A DNA stretch of 64,000 nt from Liolophura sinensis (Eukaryota; Mollusca; Polyplacophora; Chitonida; Chitonidae). Positions 13,501 through 28,500 of this stretch are shown here, one piece after another. Every line of letters begins with the position of its first letter. Position 1 is the stretch's first letter. Below the pieces are notes generated by a model, which saw only the letters and a list, made by a program, of their open reading frames with translations, did not search any database and was not told where the DNA came from. Where the stretch lies: positions 10,356,001 through 10,420,000 of the forward strand of contig NC_088300.1 in assembly GCF_032854445.1 (NCBI RefSeq), written 5' to 3'. The translations under genes and the position numbers were made by a program.

Positions 13501-16500
13501 TAAAATGTGTCACATAGCTGCTCTAAAATACTATCAGATCACCAGAGCTTGCAAATGTAATGGTGATTTAGCAAATATCTACACCTACTCTTTCACAAAC
13601 TACGCTATAAAATGTGTCACGCAGGTTGCTCTAAAACACTATCAGATCAAATGAGTTTGAAAGTTTAATGAGTCTTTTTTAGCAAATATCTACGCCTAGT
13701 CTTTCACAAACTACACTATAAAATGTGTCACATAGCTGCTCTAAAATACTTTCAGATCACCAGAGTTTGCAAATTTAATGGTGGTTTAGCAGATATCTAC
13801 ACCTACTCTTTCAAAAACTACGCTATAAAATGTGTCACGCAGGTTGCTCTAAAACACTATCAGATCAAATGAGTTTGAAAATTTAATGAGTCTTTTTTAG
13901 CAAATATCTACGCCTAGTCTTTCACAAACTACACTCTAAAATGTGTCACACAGCTCCTATAAAATACTATCAGATCACCAGAGTTTGTAAATTTAATGGT
14001 GATTTTGTGAGGCCCCTATACAATGGTACATGTGCCACATAAATCATTTTATTTGTTCTTTTAGCCATCATTAGGGTGGAATTTTCTTGATATTATCTTG
14101 TCAGAGCCTGGTAGTAAGGGTATGGACAGCGGTACTATGCGCGCAGAGCATTGTGGGATTGCGCACTGATGATCACTCTGCTGATCACCATGCTGTAGCC
14201 AACAGAAGTTCCCTGTTGTTCCTCTTCAGGTCAATAAATCATGTATCCTGACATCAGGGCTCAGCCATTGGTCTTTTATAATTTTAGTAAATGTCAACAC
14301 CTAGTCCAAAACAAACTACACTCTAAAATGTGTCACACTGCTTTTCTACAATACTATCCGATCACTAGAGTTTGTAAATTCAGTTGTTTTTTTTTTTAGC
14401 AAATATCTACTTCCAGTCTTCAACAAACTACACTCTTAAGATGCGATACACGGGTTGCTCTAAAATACTATCAGATCACATGAGTTTGTAAATTTAATGG
14501 GTTTTTTTCACTAAACGTCTACACCTAGTCTTTCACAAACTACACTCTAAGATGTGCCCCACAGCTGCTCTACAATACTACCAGACCACCGAGAAGCACA
14601 AGACACGTGGCCGTGCAGTTCATCGTCTATATGTATTGTTCTGAAGATCTTTTCCTACATACTCAGTTATAGTTAGTGTCAAGCTTGTGATTACGAGACA
14701 TAGAAACTGCTTCTGAACAGAAGAAAAGAGTTATGTTAATAATAATATTTGTGTAATTGCTGAGATTGTTACTGAAGGTTAGAAACCACTTGTTACTAGG
14801 TCATAATGGAGGGGTCGTGTGTACTTGACTGACACATGACTATTGACCTCATCAGATCAGGTGTCATGAGTCAAAGGTCACAGGTACCAAGATTAAGTCT
14901 GACCTCACCTGCCAATGAGCATAGAGCTTAGAGTCAGAGTTGACAACACGGTTTTTACATGCTATCAGTGGTGTTCCTGGCTGAATCAAACATAAAACAC
15001 AAGATACAAACACATGACAGCACAGCAACTCTACCCCATGTCTTTAACACTTATACTCATAAAGACAAGATCTCATTAGCACAGATCATAATTTAAAAAC
15101 TGAAAAACAGTTTATGTTACTTTTCATAAGTTCACAACATCATTCCACTTGAAATAGTTAACACTTTCAAAACATAGATTACGTCAGAAATCCTTAAAAC
15201 TCTCCTTCGAACACTTCCTTTCAAAACAATAACAAAGAAATCAAGAGAAACTTGTGAATCTATTATTACATCTCTTCGCCTAACGTGCGCATGCATAGGC
15301 TTAAAGTATGGAATATCTTGCACAAGAACTGCAAACTTTTTAGATCCAACTAGCGACTTTGCTACGAAGCTAATCATAATTTTCACTGATGCTCAAAGAA
15401 ACCTTAAACTAAAATGCCTCAAGGTAATCTATCTGCTAAGGCCCCCAGCCATCCCACGCCGTGTTTGTTTACCAATTTAACAATTTCACATTATGTAAGA
15501 GTTCAGCTTGAGGTCACTAAGTCTGGGTACAAACACCACATACATGTACTTGCACAATACACTGCTGCTCACACAGAAATAAGTAACACACTCAGACTGT
15601 CAGGAGAAAGTTATTAACGAACGGATGTATCTACTTTGCTGTTATACAGTAAGGATCCCATTCACCTGTGGACAAATATTTTCTTGTCAGGTGGATTAAG
15701 TGGTAAATGACTGATGAGATATCAAGTGAGTATGGGTGCTTGGTACAGCCCTCCATCCCCTTCTCTATCCCAATCACCAGGGTAATACAGTAATACTATC
15801 CTCCTTTCTGAACCAATCTGCATAAATGTACATGTTCAAATGCATGCTTATACAAGATTATATAATCATTACATATCCTAGAAAAATAACTTTTTAAATA
15901 TCCTAGTAAAAAATTTTCTACTTGTACTTCGGCTGTCAGTTTCATAGGTGGAGTTACACATACATATATACACAAGTACATACCCTAACTCATCAACCTT
16001 TTCGCATATGAAAGAACAACTTCCAGTGCAATATTATACGCCTTTTCAATTTAATTTTGAAGAGAAAACTACATCGATTGTTTTGGCCAATTTGAGGCCT
16101 TCACAAAAAATACAATTTTGTTGATCTACACAGAATAATACTTTAAGAATATGCTTGAATAAACACCTCATAAACATACGAAAAGGTTGAAAAATTAGAG
16201 TACACTGTACATGTCACATATATAAATGTGTGTCCACAGATTACAGAATACTCATAGAAAATGTAAAGTTTGGTAGCATACAAACTGGTCCAGAAAGTAA
16301 AACATGATGAAAGTGCACACATAATGCATCGACCTCTTACATGTATTCCGGGTAAGTTACTACTGTGATTAGCACACCTGTAATGATGCCTGACTTACCT
16401 GTGACTTGGAGCCTGAGATACCCAGCTCCACCACCTCCAGCACATTGTGTAGACACTCCTTGTCTTGCAGCAGCCCATTGTGTTCTACCAGCCAGAGGGT

Positions 16501-19500
16501 CAGGCTCTTGAAAGCGGCCACAATCATGGAGTGAAGGTCACGCGAGTGGTTGGGGGCAGGGCGACTACACTGGTACACAATGAAGTCACAGATCCACTTA
16601 ACTGTTCGCTTACACATGAGGGTGTTGGGGAAGTTGAGGTGGACTTTGGCCAGTCCGCACAAGACCTCCATGGCAGCCAGGGCGGTATTCAGGTCAGATT
16701 TCCATGACGCCATCAGTCTGTTACACACCAGAGAGGTGGCCTGACCAAAGAGGCCATGGGCTGTATCTGTAACATAGACAGACAGACTGTTACACTAAAC
16801 ACACCATAAAGGTGGTCTGACTGGACAGCCGAGGGCTGTATATGTAACATAGACAGACAGAATGTTATACTAAACCATGCAAGAGAGGTAGCCTGGCCAC
16901 ACAGGCTGGAGGCTGCATCTGTTACATGGACAGATCCACTGCTATCTTAACCACACCAAAGTTTTGGTCTGGCCAAACAGGCCATGGGCTGTATCTGTAA
17001 CAGACATGTGAAGCTAACTGCACTGCACTGAAGACAAGAAAGTAAAACACATCATGTTTTTCTAACACTTAATTATTTCATTATTGTGCAGCATAATAAC
17101 ACAGGATCCTCTTACCAATGCAATCGCTGTGAGTTCAAATCCAGCTCACCATAATGCTGGCTGTCGTTTTGTAAGTGAAATATTCTTGAGTATAGCGTAA
17201 AACACCAATCAAAAAAATGAATAAATTATTTCATTATTAAGAAGAAAAATATTATTGCTCAACATTTCTCTGGATAAACTTTGCTGTTAAAGATGTTAAT
17301 GTGGTAATTTTATATACAAGCTCTATCAATATCTATGAACATTTACCATTCGCTGCATCAATAAGTTAATACCAAATTTAACTGGAATACTGTCAAAGTT
17401 AAATCCATGCTGTAAATTCATGTATCATCACACAAAAACCATATCTACATAAGACCAGAAAGCCAAAGTCAACACAATTTTAGGAAGATCATAACAGGTT
17501 TTTCAAAGCCATGTCTCTTGTTCCAGAGGCTGATTCCAGAAAGTCAGTTTTGACTTTAGTAAAAACTTGAACTGAGCTTTAAACACACTCTAGAACACTT
17601 GGGGCCATAAACTTCTCAAAGATCTGAAGCATTAAATTCTGACTTCAGTTTAAGCTCGCTTTGTGGCACCAACCCCAGCAGCTTACCAAGTTCCTTAGCT
17701 GTCGTAGAACTTTGGGAAGAATGTCTAAAATGGAGGCTCTCCTGATGGAAGGAGTCTAAAAAAAAGACACATGCTGGGTGTAGTTCATGCCACATATCAT
17801 GCAGACTATATTTGACACTTTACGTATGTGCTTAACTTTAAAATCTTCTATCAAAACATTCAGTGCATATTATGGCATTTGGTGTTAAACTATAGAAAAC
17901 TAAAATATTCTAAAACAAACTCATGCTGTACATTCCTTGAAGCATTACTGTTAATACTGTGAGTGTTTACAGTATTTTACATGCATATGGTTAATGTAAA
18001 AAAACAGAAGAAAATGGTGTGAGTATGTTTATAAAACAGAGGAAGGTAAGAGCTAATAAACATAAATCATACAGGACTGTCATGACATTTAAACTGGCTG
18101 GAAGCAAGGTTATGTCTTTTTACAGTAACAGAAATTAAACAAAAAATAAAATAAAGAAGACCACATTTGAAAAAAAAATATTTTCCACTACGGGATTCAT
18201 TTATGAATGTCTCTCAAGCCGTATATGGGAAGGTCTGCCAGCAACCTGTGGATGACTGTGGGTTTCCACCGGGCTCTGCCCGGTTTCCTCCCACCATAAT
18301 GCTGAGTACTGTTGAGTACTGCGTAAAATGCCAATCCAATAAATCAAACAAATAAATCATTTATGAATGTCTTCAAGGTAAAACTATTTAATCAGGCAAT
18401 GTGAGAGTGAAGTGTGTACCCATATGTGAGTCTGAGTCCACTGTGACAGGTACATCATGGGCAGGCTGGAGAGTGGTCTGGTCAGCCTCTTCACACAGTG
18501 CCAGGTCCTGCATGGCCAACATCAACCCTCCTGCCAGGGGCATTACAAACAACCAACATACCAGTTAACTGCAGATAATTCCATAGTAAATAGCAGAAAG
18601 TGAAACATGGATAAACAAGTAATATTTAGTCCATTTCTCCATATGTGTTAAAAACAAAGTCTAAGCAAAGACATTTTCTACCTATGGCACTGATCTGTCG
18701 CCCAAAATAGTCGGTATTAGATTCAGGTGGAATGTTACCTACACTAAACAACCATTTCAAGGCCAAATGGATACCAGGAGTATCATTCTATCTATTCTTC
18801 ACCACATTTGTAACTTCAAACACAGAAATCAGCTGCAACTTTTCCCCAAACACTTAAACATTCTCCAGTTTCATCTTTACCTAGTAGAAGTTGAGTATTA
18901 GAGGAGTCGGTTTCTTTGAGCAGAGCCTTCAGTAAGAGTTCAATCATTCGGACTTTTAACGATATGAAGGACTGACTGATGGGCAGTTCATCAGGGAAAC
19001 CAACGATATCTGAAGTGAGACAAGAGATACGAATTGTAATTTGTGCTCTTTTACCAAAAAAACAAAAAACAAAAAAAAAAAACAAGAATCCAGGCCAAAT
19101 AAGTTTAATAACAAATAAGAGAGTTTACATGGAAATACTAACAGTTATTCATCAGTAAAACTCATTATTTATAGGCAAATTATAACATAACGATACAAGA
19201 ATCCACAAAATATAATATGGTGGAAAATGTGAAAATGGATATTACAAAAACACGTATGAAAACTAAAATGTCTGACAATTAAATACTTTAAAAGTATGAA
19301 GGTTAATCTAGATAAACCTGTTAACCTGAAAATTGTCTCTTTCTCATGTAATTAGAAAAATCTACTGATCACAACAAACACTGAATGCAGCCTGTAGCAA
19401 TCATTTGTTGGGTATAAAGACAAGAAAATGCATAGACACTCAAGAAGGTATGGTAATTGTGCCAATTACTGCAACGCTCACCTTTGATTTCAAGATCTTT

Positions 19501-22500
19501 GAAGTGGAGTGGCAATGAGAGCATGGATAGTAACAGGTGAATACAAGCTTTCCTCAACTCTATCACAGGGATTTGATCATGTGGCCTGCAACATTACACA
19601 AGTATATATACCTCATTAACACTACAATACCATATGTGAAAAGCTAGAGAGTCTGTTTCAGCCAAATACAAGGGGTGATGGGAATAAGAGCGCTAAATCA
19701 TAAACTTTACAACAATACACTAATATGGTACAGTTCAAAATCAAATTAAAAATAGGCATAAATTGCACTGAAAGCTGCTCTTTCATATGCAGAAAGGTTG
19801 AAGAATTAGGGCGTGCACTATAAGAATATGTTTTATTTCACTGGTGTTTAGTACACATACTATACTAGGGCCTGGCAGGGTTCTCAGTCAAATGTTAATC
19901 AGCTATCACAAGATACAATTTATGTGAAGGAGACAGGTTCCATGGCCAATATTAAAGTTCTAACATATTCAAATTTTAAATTCACAACAAATATCACATA
20001 TTTGAAGTCTTAATCCAAAAGTCGAACTCAAACTGTTTACACAGGGGTTAAATAACCAGCATTTTTTCTCACTTGAACTTAGGGTTGAGGTCGCTGAGGA
20101 CAAGCTCCAGTGCCGAGAGGATGTACGGGACCAAGATTTGAACCCCCACCAGGTCCACACGCAGTAGATCACACGAGTTGAACAGGATGTTAGACAGCAC
20201 CTGACCACTGATGTTCTGTAACAGACAGGCAAAGAAAAAATATAGGAGATGACAGCAACCTCTTTTTGACCAAGGCAAAGAGATGAGAAACTGAAACTTC
20301 TTAAAACACCACACCGACTTGACTCTCAGTTTACCTCTTCATCTGTTTGAAGTCCATAATACATAATGATGTAGAATCTTGATAAGTAAACTGTCAGGAT
20401 TTCCTCCCCCGTTTTATGAGCACAGAATATCCTGCAGAGGGCCCCACATGCCTCAGCTCTGCCAGCTTCATAGGTGTTGTCTGCGTGTTTCAGTCTCTCC
20501 TGGAGACCATCCAGGGTGATTGAGCTTGGACGAGTCTCTGTGAACGAGTTGGCTCTTCTGCCTTGTGAACCTACAACAGTGGAATAATGTAATGTAATAC
20601 ACAAATTACATGAATTAGTTTCACTGTAATTTATACACAAAAATGTCTAAATTCCAAACATGAAGCTGCACTTCATGGTAATGTCAACCTGAAAAGTTAA
20701 AAAAACTCACTGTTCTGTGCACTAGTATGACAGTATCATGAAACAGACTGGCAAATCACATTGAAATATTTTATAAGAGAAAAACAGGATAATAAGCTGA
20801 GAAACTTTTAACCAAAGACATCTGGCTTTTCTGAAGTGTTTCTTATCAGATTCCAGCAACATTTGAATGATCTGTTTCATCTCACAGCTAACACTATCTT
20901 CCTGTTTCTACTTTACTTGATTGGTGTTTAATGCAAAGGATTTTTCACTTATCCACCAGGGGTCAGGTTTACGGGTGGAGGAAACTAGAGTGCACGGTGT
21001 AAACCACCAACCTTTGCAATGTACCTAACAAACCTGCTGACTTAAAGCCAAAGCTATTTTACCTCAAAATGACAACTGTTACCTTTGTTGACATGACAAG
21101 GATGTAGTTTCACCCCAGCCAAGGCAGCTTCAAACAACCAGGCTCCAAACAAATGAAGAATACTGTTACAGTGTGGTCTAGTGGTAGCCAAGGGTTCTCT
21201 CCCTTCAAGAGACAGCTGTCCTGGTGTGCTAGATGGCGCCACTGATGGAAGCTTAGAGGTGGCGCTGCTTGTATTCACGGAGGTGGTGGATCTTGACACT
21301 GGAACACATACAGTACGCATGTATTAAAATCATCACTTTCTGCCTACAAATTTCTGTATGCCTATCATTGCCTATTTGCTCAACAAAAAATATATATAAT
21401 GCACGTAAACTTTGGCTAAGATACAAACGGGATAATAAAAATCCCTTGTAAGTAACTATAAAAAGCCATTTGTCCACATGATAACCAACAAACAGTCACT
21501 GATCTATGACCATAAATTTAGTCCATAACTAGCCTCCTCATTTTTCCCGATTCTGAGAGTTCTATTGATTTTAGGGAGGAGTTTTGATTGGAATATGGGA
21601 TTATATTTGATAAACAAATATTTTGTGGCATTTTATTACCTCTGAAAATACACTTTTGTGGCAAAATTTTAGGTTCTTTAGGGTAAATTTTGAAATTTTT
21701 ATTTTATGCAGTTACTATTTAGATGTGTACTTATATATAAGGGAGGTGTTTGATTTCATACTCAACAATACTTCCCTTCATGATGGTAGCCAATACAACA
21801 GTGAAGGAAACCACTGCACCTTAACACCATGTACCAGAGAAACCTCCTGACTTAAAGCTGTAGCCTACCCACTGAGAGGCTGGATTCAAGCTGAGTTTAT
21901 GCCAGAAGCCATTGTTCTGCAAGGCCAGAAACAGCCCTAAGGAAATTTTGGACACACCATAAAAGAAGACATGCATAGAAATACAAATACAGCCATTTTC
22001 ATAGCTACGTGCACACTGTACTGTTATTCCAGTACACAGACACTTCATGACAGCATGCTGATTTAGCGACTGTACCTCTCTGTGTCAGTGGGGCAGTGAC
22101 GGCAGCAAAGGCCCCTTTAGACTTTCTCTGACCAGGGGGAGAGGAGGGTGCAGTAAGGGACCTGTTGTTTGCTGGAGACAGCATATTCTCTCCCTTCACA
22201 CACTGAGCTATCCCTGAAACAACATCAATACACACCTGTACATGTACATCAAAAAACTGATATTACAAGGGTCTTGTTTTCTTCCATATTCAAAGGGCCA
22301 TGCTAATTAACAATTGGGGGAAGTATATTACAAATTATCTGATTTCTGACAGAAAACTGCACTGACTGGCCTATCAAGTTTCAGATTTTATTGCATGCAG
22401 TGCTGCTCAAATGAACATTTTCTCTTTAAAAACAATGCCCAGGTTATAAGAAATGTTCTTATGCTTCCATTTTGTAAAAAAAAAATTCTGCTATGTCACA

Positions 22501-25500
22501 CCTGACACCAAAATAAAAATACAAGTATCAAATTGGACAAAGACAGTTTTGAGTTACGGTGCCCTACAAGCATATGTAGACAATGAAAAGATCATTAATT
22601 TAATTATTATTCAAGAATTTTTAACTATTTGTGAAGGAATGTTGCTCGCTGTAAGCCTACAACCTTCTCCAAGATTCTGACAAACATTCTTGCGGAGCTG
22701 ACTGTTTATCATCACCAAGTCTCAACAAGCACTGAAAGCAGGGAAATATTAAACAATTAGAACTGAAGTACTGCTGAGGAATCCTACCTAGAAATGCATT
22801 GACCATCACTGAGATGCCCCGCATGGCCTTGTAGAAGATATATGGTAGTTTACGCAGACACTCGTGCTGGCTGGGGTCCACCACGGTCTCACTGGCCAGG
22901 GCCATGTGAAGGAACTTTGGTGTCTGGCTGATGATCTCTGGGTGACACAGGTCCACAGGGTTCTGCAGGATGTGCAGGAAGCGAAACCAACTCTGGGCAA
23001 CACAGTCATTGGTGATCTCCCCTGGTAGCAGCTGGGCATCTTCTTCAGCTACAGGTAGGAATAGCTAAGCTGATTTACTTTCATTTTAGTTTTTGGCAAC
23101 AATGCAGTACTGAAAAATATATACTGATGGACGTGGACTTGGGGTCAACCCTGATTTACTATATATAAACATGAACAGTCACCAAAAACATGTACTAGTG
23201 GAAGGGTAGGCATGGCACAGAGGACAAATCCAAAGGTTTGGCATGTTACACTAGGACATTATTGTACCAGAGAAAAATGAGACAAGAAGTTTGGAATTTG
23301 GATCAAGTTTAGGTCCTGTGTGTTAATGATCGTATGACACACTACATGTGAAATACTAATATTGTGTAACATTTTTCCACCTGAAACGTTTGGTCACATG
23401 ACGCTGTTTATCCCCACCACAATTTGTTTTCGGTTTAATTCAGCCAGTAAATTGACCAGAGAGTACACATGCGCAACTATAAACTAAAAGGTATATTTTT
23501 TCTGCATAAAACTGCTTTCAAAGATGTGATGTGTTTCCCTGACTTGTTGGACACTCTGCAGGCCTGTTTAGCCTTCACTGTGTTGGAGTACTTACAGAGC
23601 TGTAGTTCTGGGTAATCTGGCCCATACATAAACCTGAGCAGCCTACAGGTGAGCACATGGTTGACTCTGTGCCATTGTAGCACGAGGGCCTCGTGGTGAC
23701 GCCAGTTTATACACATCACACGGAAAGTCTTCCACAGGGACGGCGACGGGAAACAACGTGCACAGCACAATAACCACATCTCCAGTAGCACGCTGAGCAC
23801 GCGCTCACAAAGGTGGTCACCGATGTCATCTACAAAACACAGAATCAGAGCTATAGTACAGGTACATACAGGTGTGAATCACATCTACAGTACAGACAAA
23901 TACAGGCATCAATCACATTTACAGTACAGGTAAATACAGGTGTGAATCACAGCTACACTACAGGTAAATACAGGTGTGAATCACATCTACACTACAGGTA
24001 AATACAGGTATGAATCATGTCTATACTACAGGTAAATACAGGTGTGAAAGACATCCATATTATAGGTAAATATAGTTGTTTAAATCACATCTACCCTACA
24101 GGTCAATACAGGTGTGAATCACATCTACACTACATGTAAATACAGGTATGAATCATGTCTATACTACAGGTAAATACAGGTGTGAATGACATACATATTA
24201 CAGGTAAATACAATTGCAAATCACATTTACCCTACAGGTAAATAAAAGTGTGAATCACATCTACACCAAAGATAAATACAGGTGTGAATCATATCTATAC
24301 TGCAATAAGGTGAATGCAACGGAGGAAAATATAGTTGTAAATGACATGTACAATACATGTAGCATGTGCCTAACAGATGTAAAACAACTTGTATATGTTT
24401 TAAATAAAAGTGTAAAGGATTTAATCAGTCTGGGTTGAATATACACATGTATAAATGTAAAAATACCACCTAAAATACAGGTTAACAAAGATGTGCATGA
24501 CTTATTTGATTGGTGTTTTACGCAGTACTCAAGAATATTTCACTTATATGATGGCGACCAGCATTATGGTGGGAGCAAACTGGGAAGAGCCCAGGGGAAA
24601 CCCTCGACCACATTATATATATAACAGATACGCCACACAAAGCAATAACATACAGTCACAAGACTTTTCTAACATGCACCAAAGCTAAGTCAATGAAATT
24701 CAATCCGCTATAATTGTCCCTAATATGTAAATGTACAATTGGGAACAAAAAAACACTCCACCATGTCCCAAATTAAACAAACATGTTTATTCCAATCACA
24801 AAAAAATTCTACGTCTTGTGGCTTTGTAGTAGTAAAACTGATGCATATTTAATATTTGTTACTATACATGCCTCCAGAACAGTGAGCATTTGACCCACCC
24901 CTTAATCACTTCCCCGCTGACAGCTCCTGTGAGAGACACTGTGTGAGCTCATTGTAGGACAATATTATGGCTAGAAAACAAAAAACAGTTGGATGTTGGC
25001 TTTGTAGTGTTTGGCAGACTGGAAGCATGTATAAACAGAAGCAGAGTGACAGTGTGTTTGTATCTTGTATGTATGTATTAAATATTGAAATATTTTTCAA
25101 TATTAGCTGTCCAGGGAATGCTCTGATGAAAATGGAAACATTACATGAAAAGTGGAATAATTATCAGTGAAGCAGTCTTTTGAATCTTGCATATTTCCAT
25201 AACCTCATAAAAAATTCATAAAAATGGTGAGTGTACTGTTCATTATACAATATGACACTGTGGGTGCCTTCTTCTGAAATGAAGCATTCTACAGCCCATA
25301 ATTTTCGCCCAAATGGAAAGCTTTCTGACAACAAGACCTATCATTTGACGAGTTGAAAAATGGCACGCAGAGGGAATGATAGGTTATATTTGGATTAAGT
25401 AACGTATTTTCCATAGGGTGCAGTGAAAGTAAGCAAGAAATATGTAAAAACATTTACAAAGTGTTTGGACACTAGACAGTTTGGTATGTTAGGGGGAATG

Positions 25501-28500
25501 AGGTTTGTAAGGTCTGCATTAGCTAAAGCGAACCAGTGCTATTGAGGTGAAAGCTAATAAAGGCTCACGAAATAGGTAACTTTGATTAGACATGGTACAA
25601 GCTTGTAATATAATTAGTACTTACACACCCCTGTCAGTAGTAACAATTTTAGATCCACCTCATTCCAATACCTTAGCTTACACCCCATATTAATCTCACA
25701 GCTGATAGTTTTAAATAATGAGCTGAGGTTATACTAATTTCAAGTTTTACTATGCCTGGCTACATGTACAGTGTACTTGTTGCATGTAATGTATGAGCAG
25801 TGTTTAATTTTTCCCAAACATTAGAAATTAGTATGATACATGTATAACCAACCAATATAGTGCACCACACAACACACACAGCACTTCACTACACACTAGA
25901 GTATCATACAGGTAGTTCACATATCATTATACATGCATGTGTGTACATGTGTAGGAACCACCCTGATATAAAATGTCATGTTTAAAATAAATAAACACCA
26001 CTTTTGAAATATAAATTACCATTTTTGAAATTACTCCCACTTATAACAAAACAAAAAGTGCACCTTTTGTTTCACAAGCAGACAATGTGTTTTTGTCAAA
26101 ACTGGTCCTTATTCAAAAATGGATTTAGTTTCATACCTGGCATTTATTTCAAACATGGCTTCTACATACACAATTATGTTCTGACAGGTGCTCTTTGGTG
26201 CACTACAACTCAGTTACACTGGAGACCATAACACAGACAACATATACATGTAAGTGCAGTACAAACCCCAGACCCATATGTGTCAGAAGGTTTTACCCCA
26301 GAATCAACTTACATGAGCTAAGTCCAACGTCATCTGCTCAGAAATTGCAAATAAGAATAGAACATCATGCAGTTAGTATGATCTGTAACCATGGCAACAA
26401 ATTTTCAGGAGAAAGCTTGGTAGTAAACTACTCTAGAGATACTTGGATTCCTCAAGGGAAACATTCATGCTTTATGGGCAAGTGTCAAGGATTGGAATCA
26501 TGCTTACAAACACATTCGAACGTAACAAACGGAAATATTAACTGTTCAAAACCTCCAGCACTTGCTTTATCTATTAAAATCTATTTATTTGTATGACTGA
26601 TGTTTTATGCGGTGCTAACTTATACAGCGGAGGCAAGAACCATGATGGGAGGAAAGCAGAGCCTGCGGGAAACCCACGACCATCCACAGGTTGCTGGAAG
26701 ACCTTCCCAAATACGACTACAGAGGAGGCCAGCATGAACTGGACTTGAACTCACAGCGAACACATTTGTGAGAGGCACCTGGGTTAGTGTGCCACACTGG
26801 CATGCTAACCATAGAGGCCCTATCTATTTGAAAGTAACATGCACAAAAAGCCCAGAATTTGATCATGTGTGTGTCTGGTTTTTAAGTTAATGAAAAAGAT
26901 AGTGTTTCAGATGCAAAATTATTTTTACTATCTCAGACATATGTTACTCTACTTCAGTTTATGCTAATATTGTCATTAAAAAGCAAGCTAAATAAATGCC
27001 ATCAGTACAAATTGCTTCTTCGGATATTAGATGGTCATTGTGAATTTGGTTTCTAAACCTGGTAATGAGGAAAAGAATCTATGAATAAGGCACATACAGC
27101 ATAACAAGACAGAAATTTATACTGGTAAATTAGTAATTAAGCATACATGTAAGAGTAAGCATTTTTTTCTTCATGAAACCAATTATTTACATTTATGATT
27201 CATTATTTTTCATTCAATACATGCAGAACAGAAGTTTGTCCAAGTTCATTAAAACATATGGCATGGTTTGTAATTTCAAAGCCTTGGAAATTCGTTTTCA
27301 ATACTACCTGCATACTACTCTACTCTTGTGGTATATCATACTGGTGCAGAAAGCTAAATTCTAAGATAATTCGGGTCAAATACATGGTGCTATCATATGA
27401 TTTACTTAGACCAAATCAAAGCATGTAAGTCTCTCTGCTACCATTTTATCAGAATGCATCTCAGGGTAACCTCTCTGCAGTGGTTTAGCTATAATGTTAA
27501 CTATGGTAGTTTTACTGCCTCATTATCAACTACTTCACATTTTTCTTGCTATGAAATATATTTGAGGATAAAGGGAATTACTAACTTAGTGGCAGAGTCA
27601 AATGTATTGATATAATTCTGAAGACTGAGTATAGCTTGTAGAACAAAAAATTTTCATCCTGAGAGTTTTTGGTATGATTTAATTTTGATTGGATTGGACT
27701 AGCCTACATGCCCTTGATATACGGAAGATGGAACAGGTACAAGCCTAACACAGATGCTTCATGCAGCATGACTTCAATATGTGCCTCTTATATCCTCTGA
27801 TGTCATGGCAGAACACTAAAGTTCATGTATTGGCAGTTGTTAAACTAGACCCTTAGCAGCATATCAAACAGGAAAGAATCAGGCAATTTTAAGTCTTATC
27901 ATTCATTAAGCATTATAACACTGTTATAATACCAGTACCTTTTTCTGTGGGTGGGGACAGAAGACTGTCATTGGCGGCTAGGAGGAACTTGAGCAGTGTC
28001 TCCCAAGTCTCTCTGGTGAGGATTGAAGACTCTGTGGCCACACTCTGAATAGTGCGTAGAACTCTATGACACAACACTGCCTGGCGGCGTACCAGATCAA
28101 TGCCTGAAACATGCGATTCCAAAATTTACACCTGTCCTGATGAACAGTCCACAACAACACTGGCGGTGAATTACAACTGACTGCTGTGTAAGATTAGCAC
28201 AGTTTACGCAAGGTTGAATAAGGGATACTGTACAATAAATGAGTTTGTATAATAACTACACATGTACCTGTAACTAAGACAAGCTTTCGCTTCAAGAACA
28301 TTTCTTGCTTACTATAGGAGGAGCTAATTTATATAATACAATAGAAAAAAAAAAAAAACACTCCTCATATATAAATTAGAGAAAATGTAAAAATAAAATA
28401 ACAACTTAGTTTCCCCTGGCTCAAGATTCAGTAATAATCCTAGACCCTTGCTCCATTATCTCCTAGCTCAGACTCTTGGCACGCGCAGTACAACAAAGAA

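Larger units (their letters stand above)
23830..27938 (-). other. RALGAPB intron 3
   Basis: 4.1-kb intron containing a minisatellite and two SINE copies. A 133-codon plus-strand frame at 26195-26596 has no recognised domain. The rest is AT-rich unique-looking sequence. Confidence 0.75.

Noticed and set aside
26195-26596. 133-codon plus-strand frame in RALGAPB intron 3
   Set aside because: No recognisable domain or splice context; could be chance in low-stop sequence.
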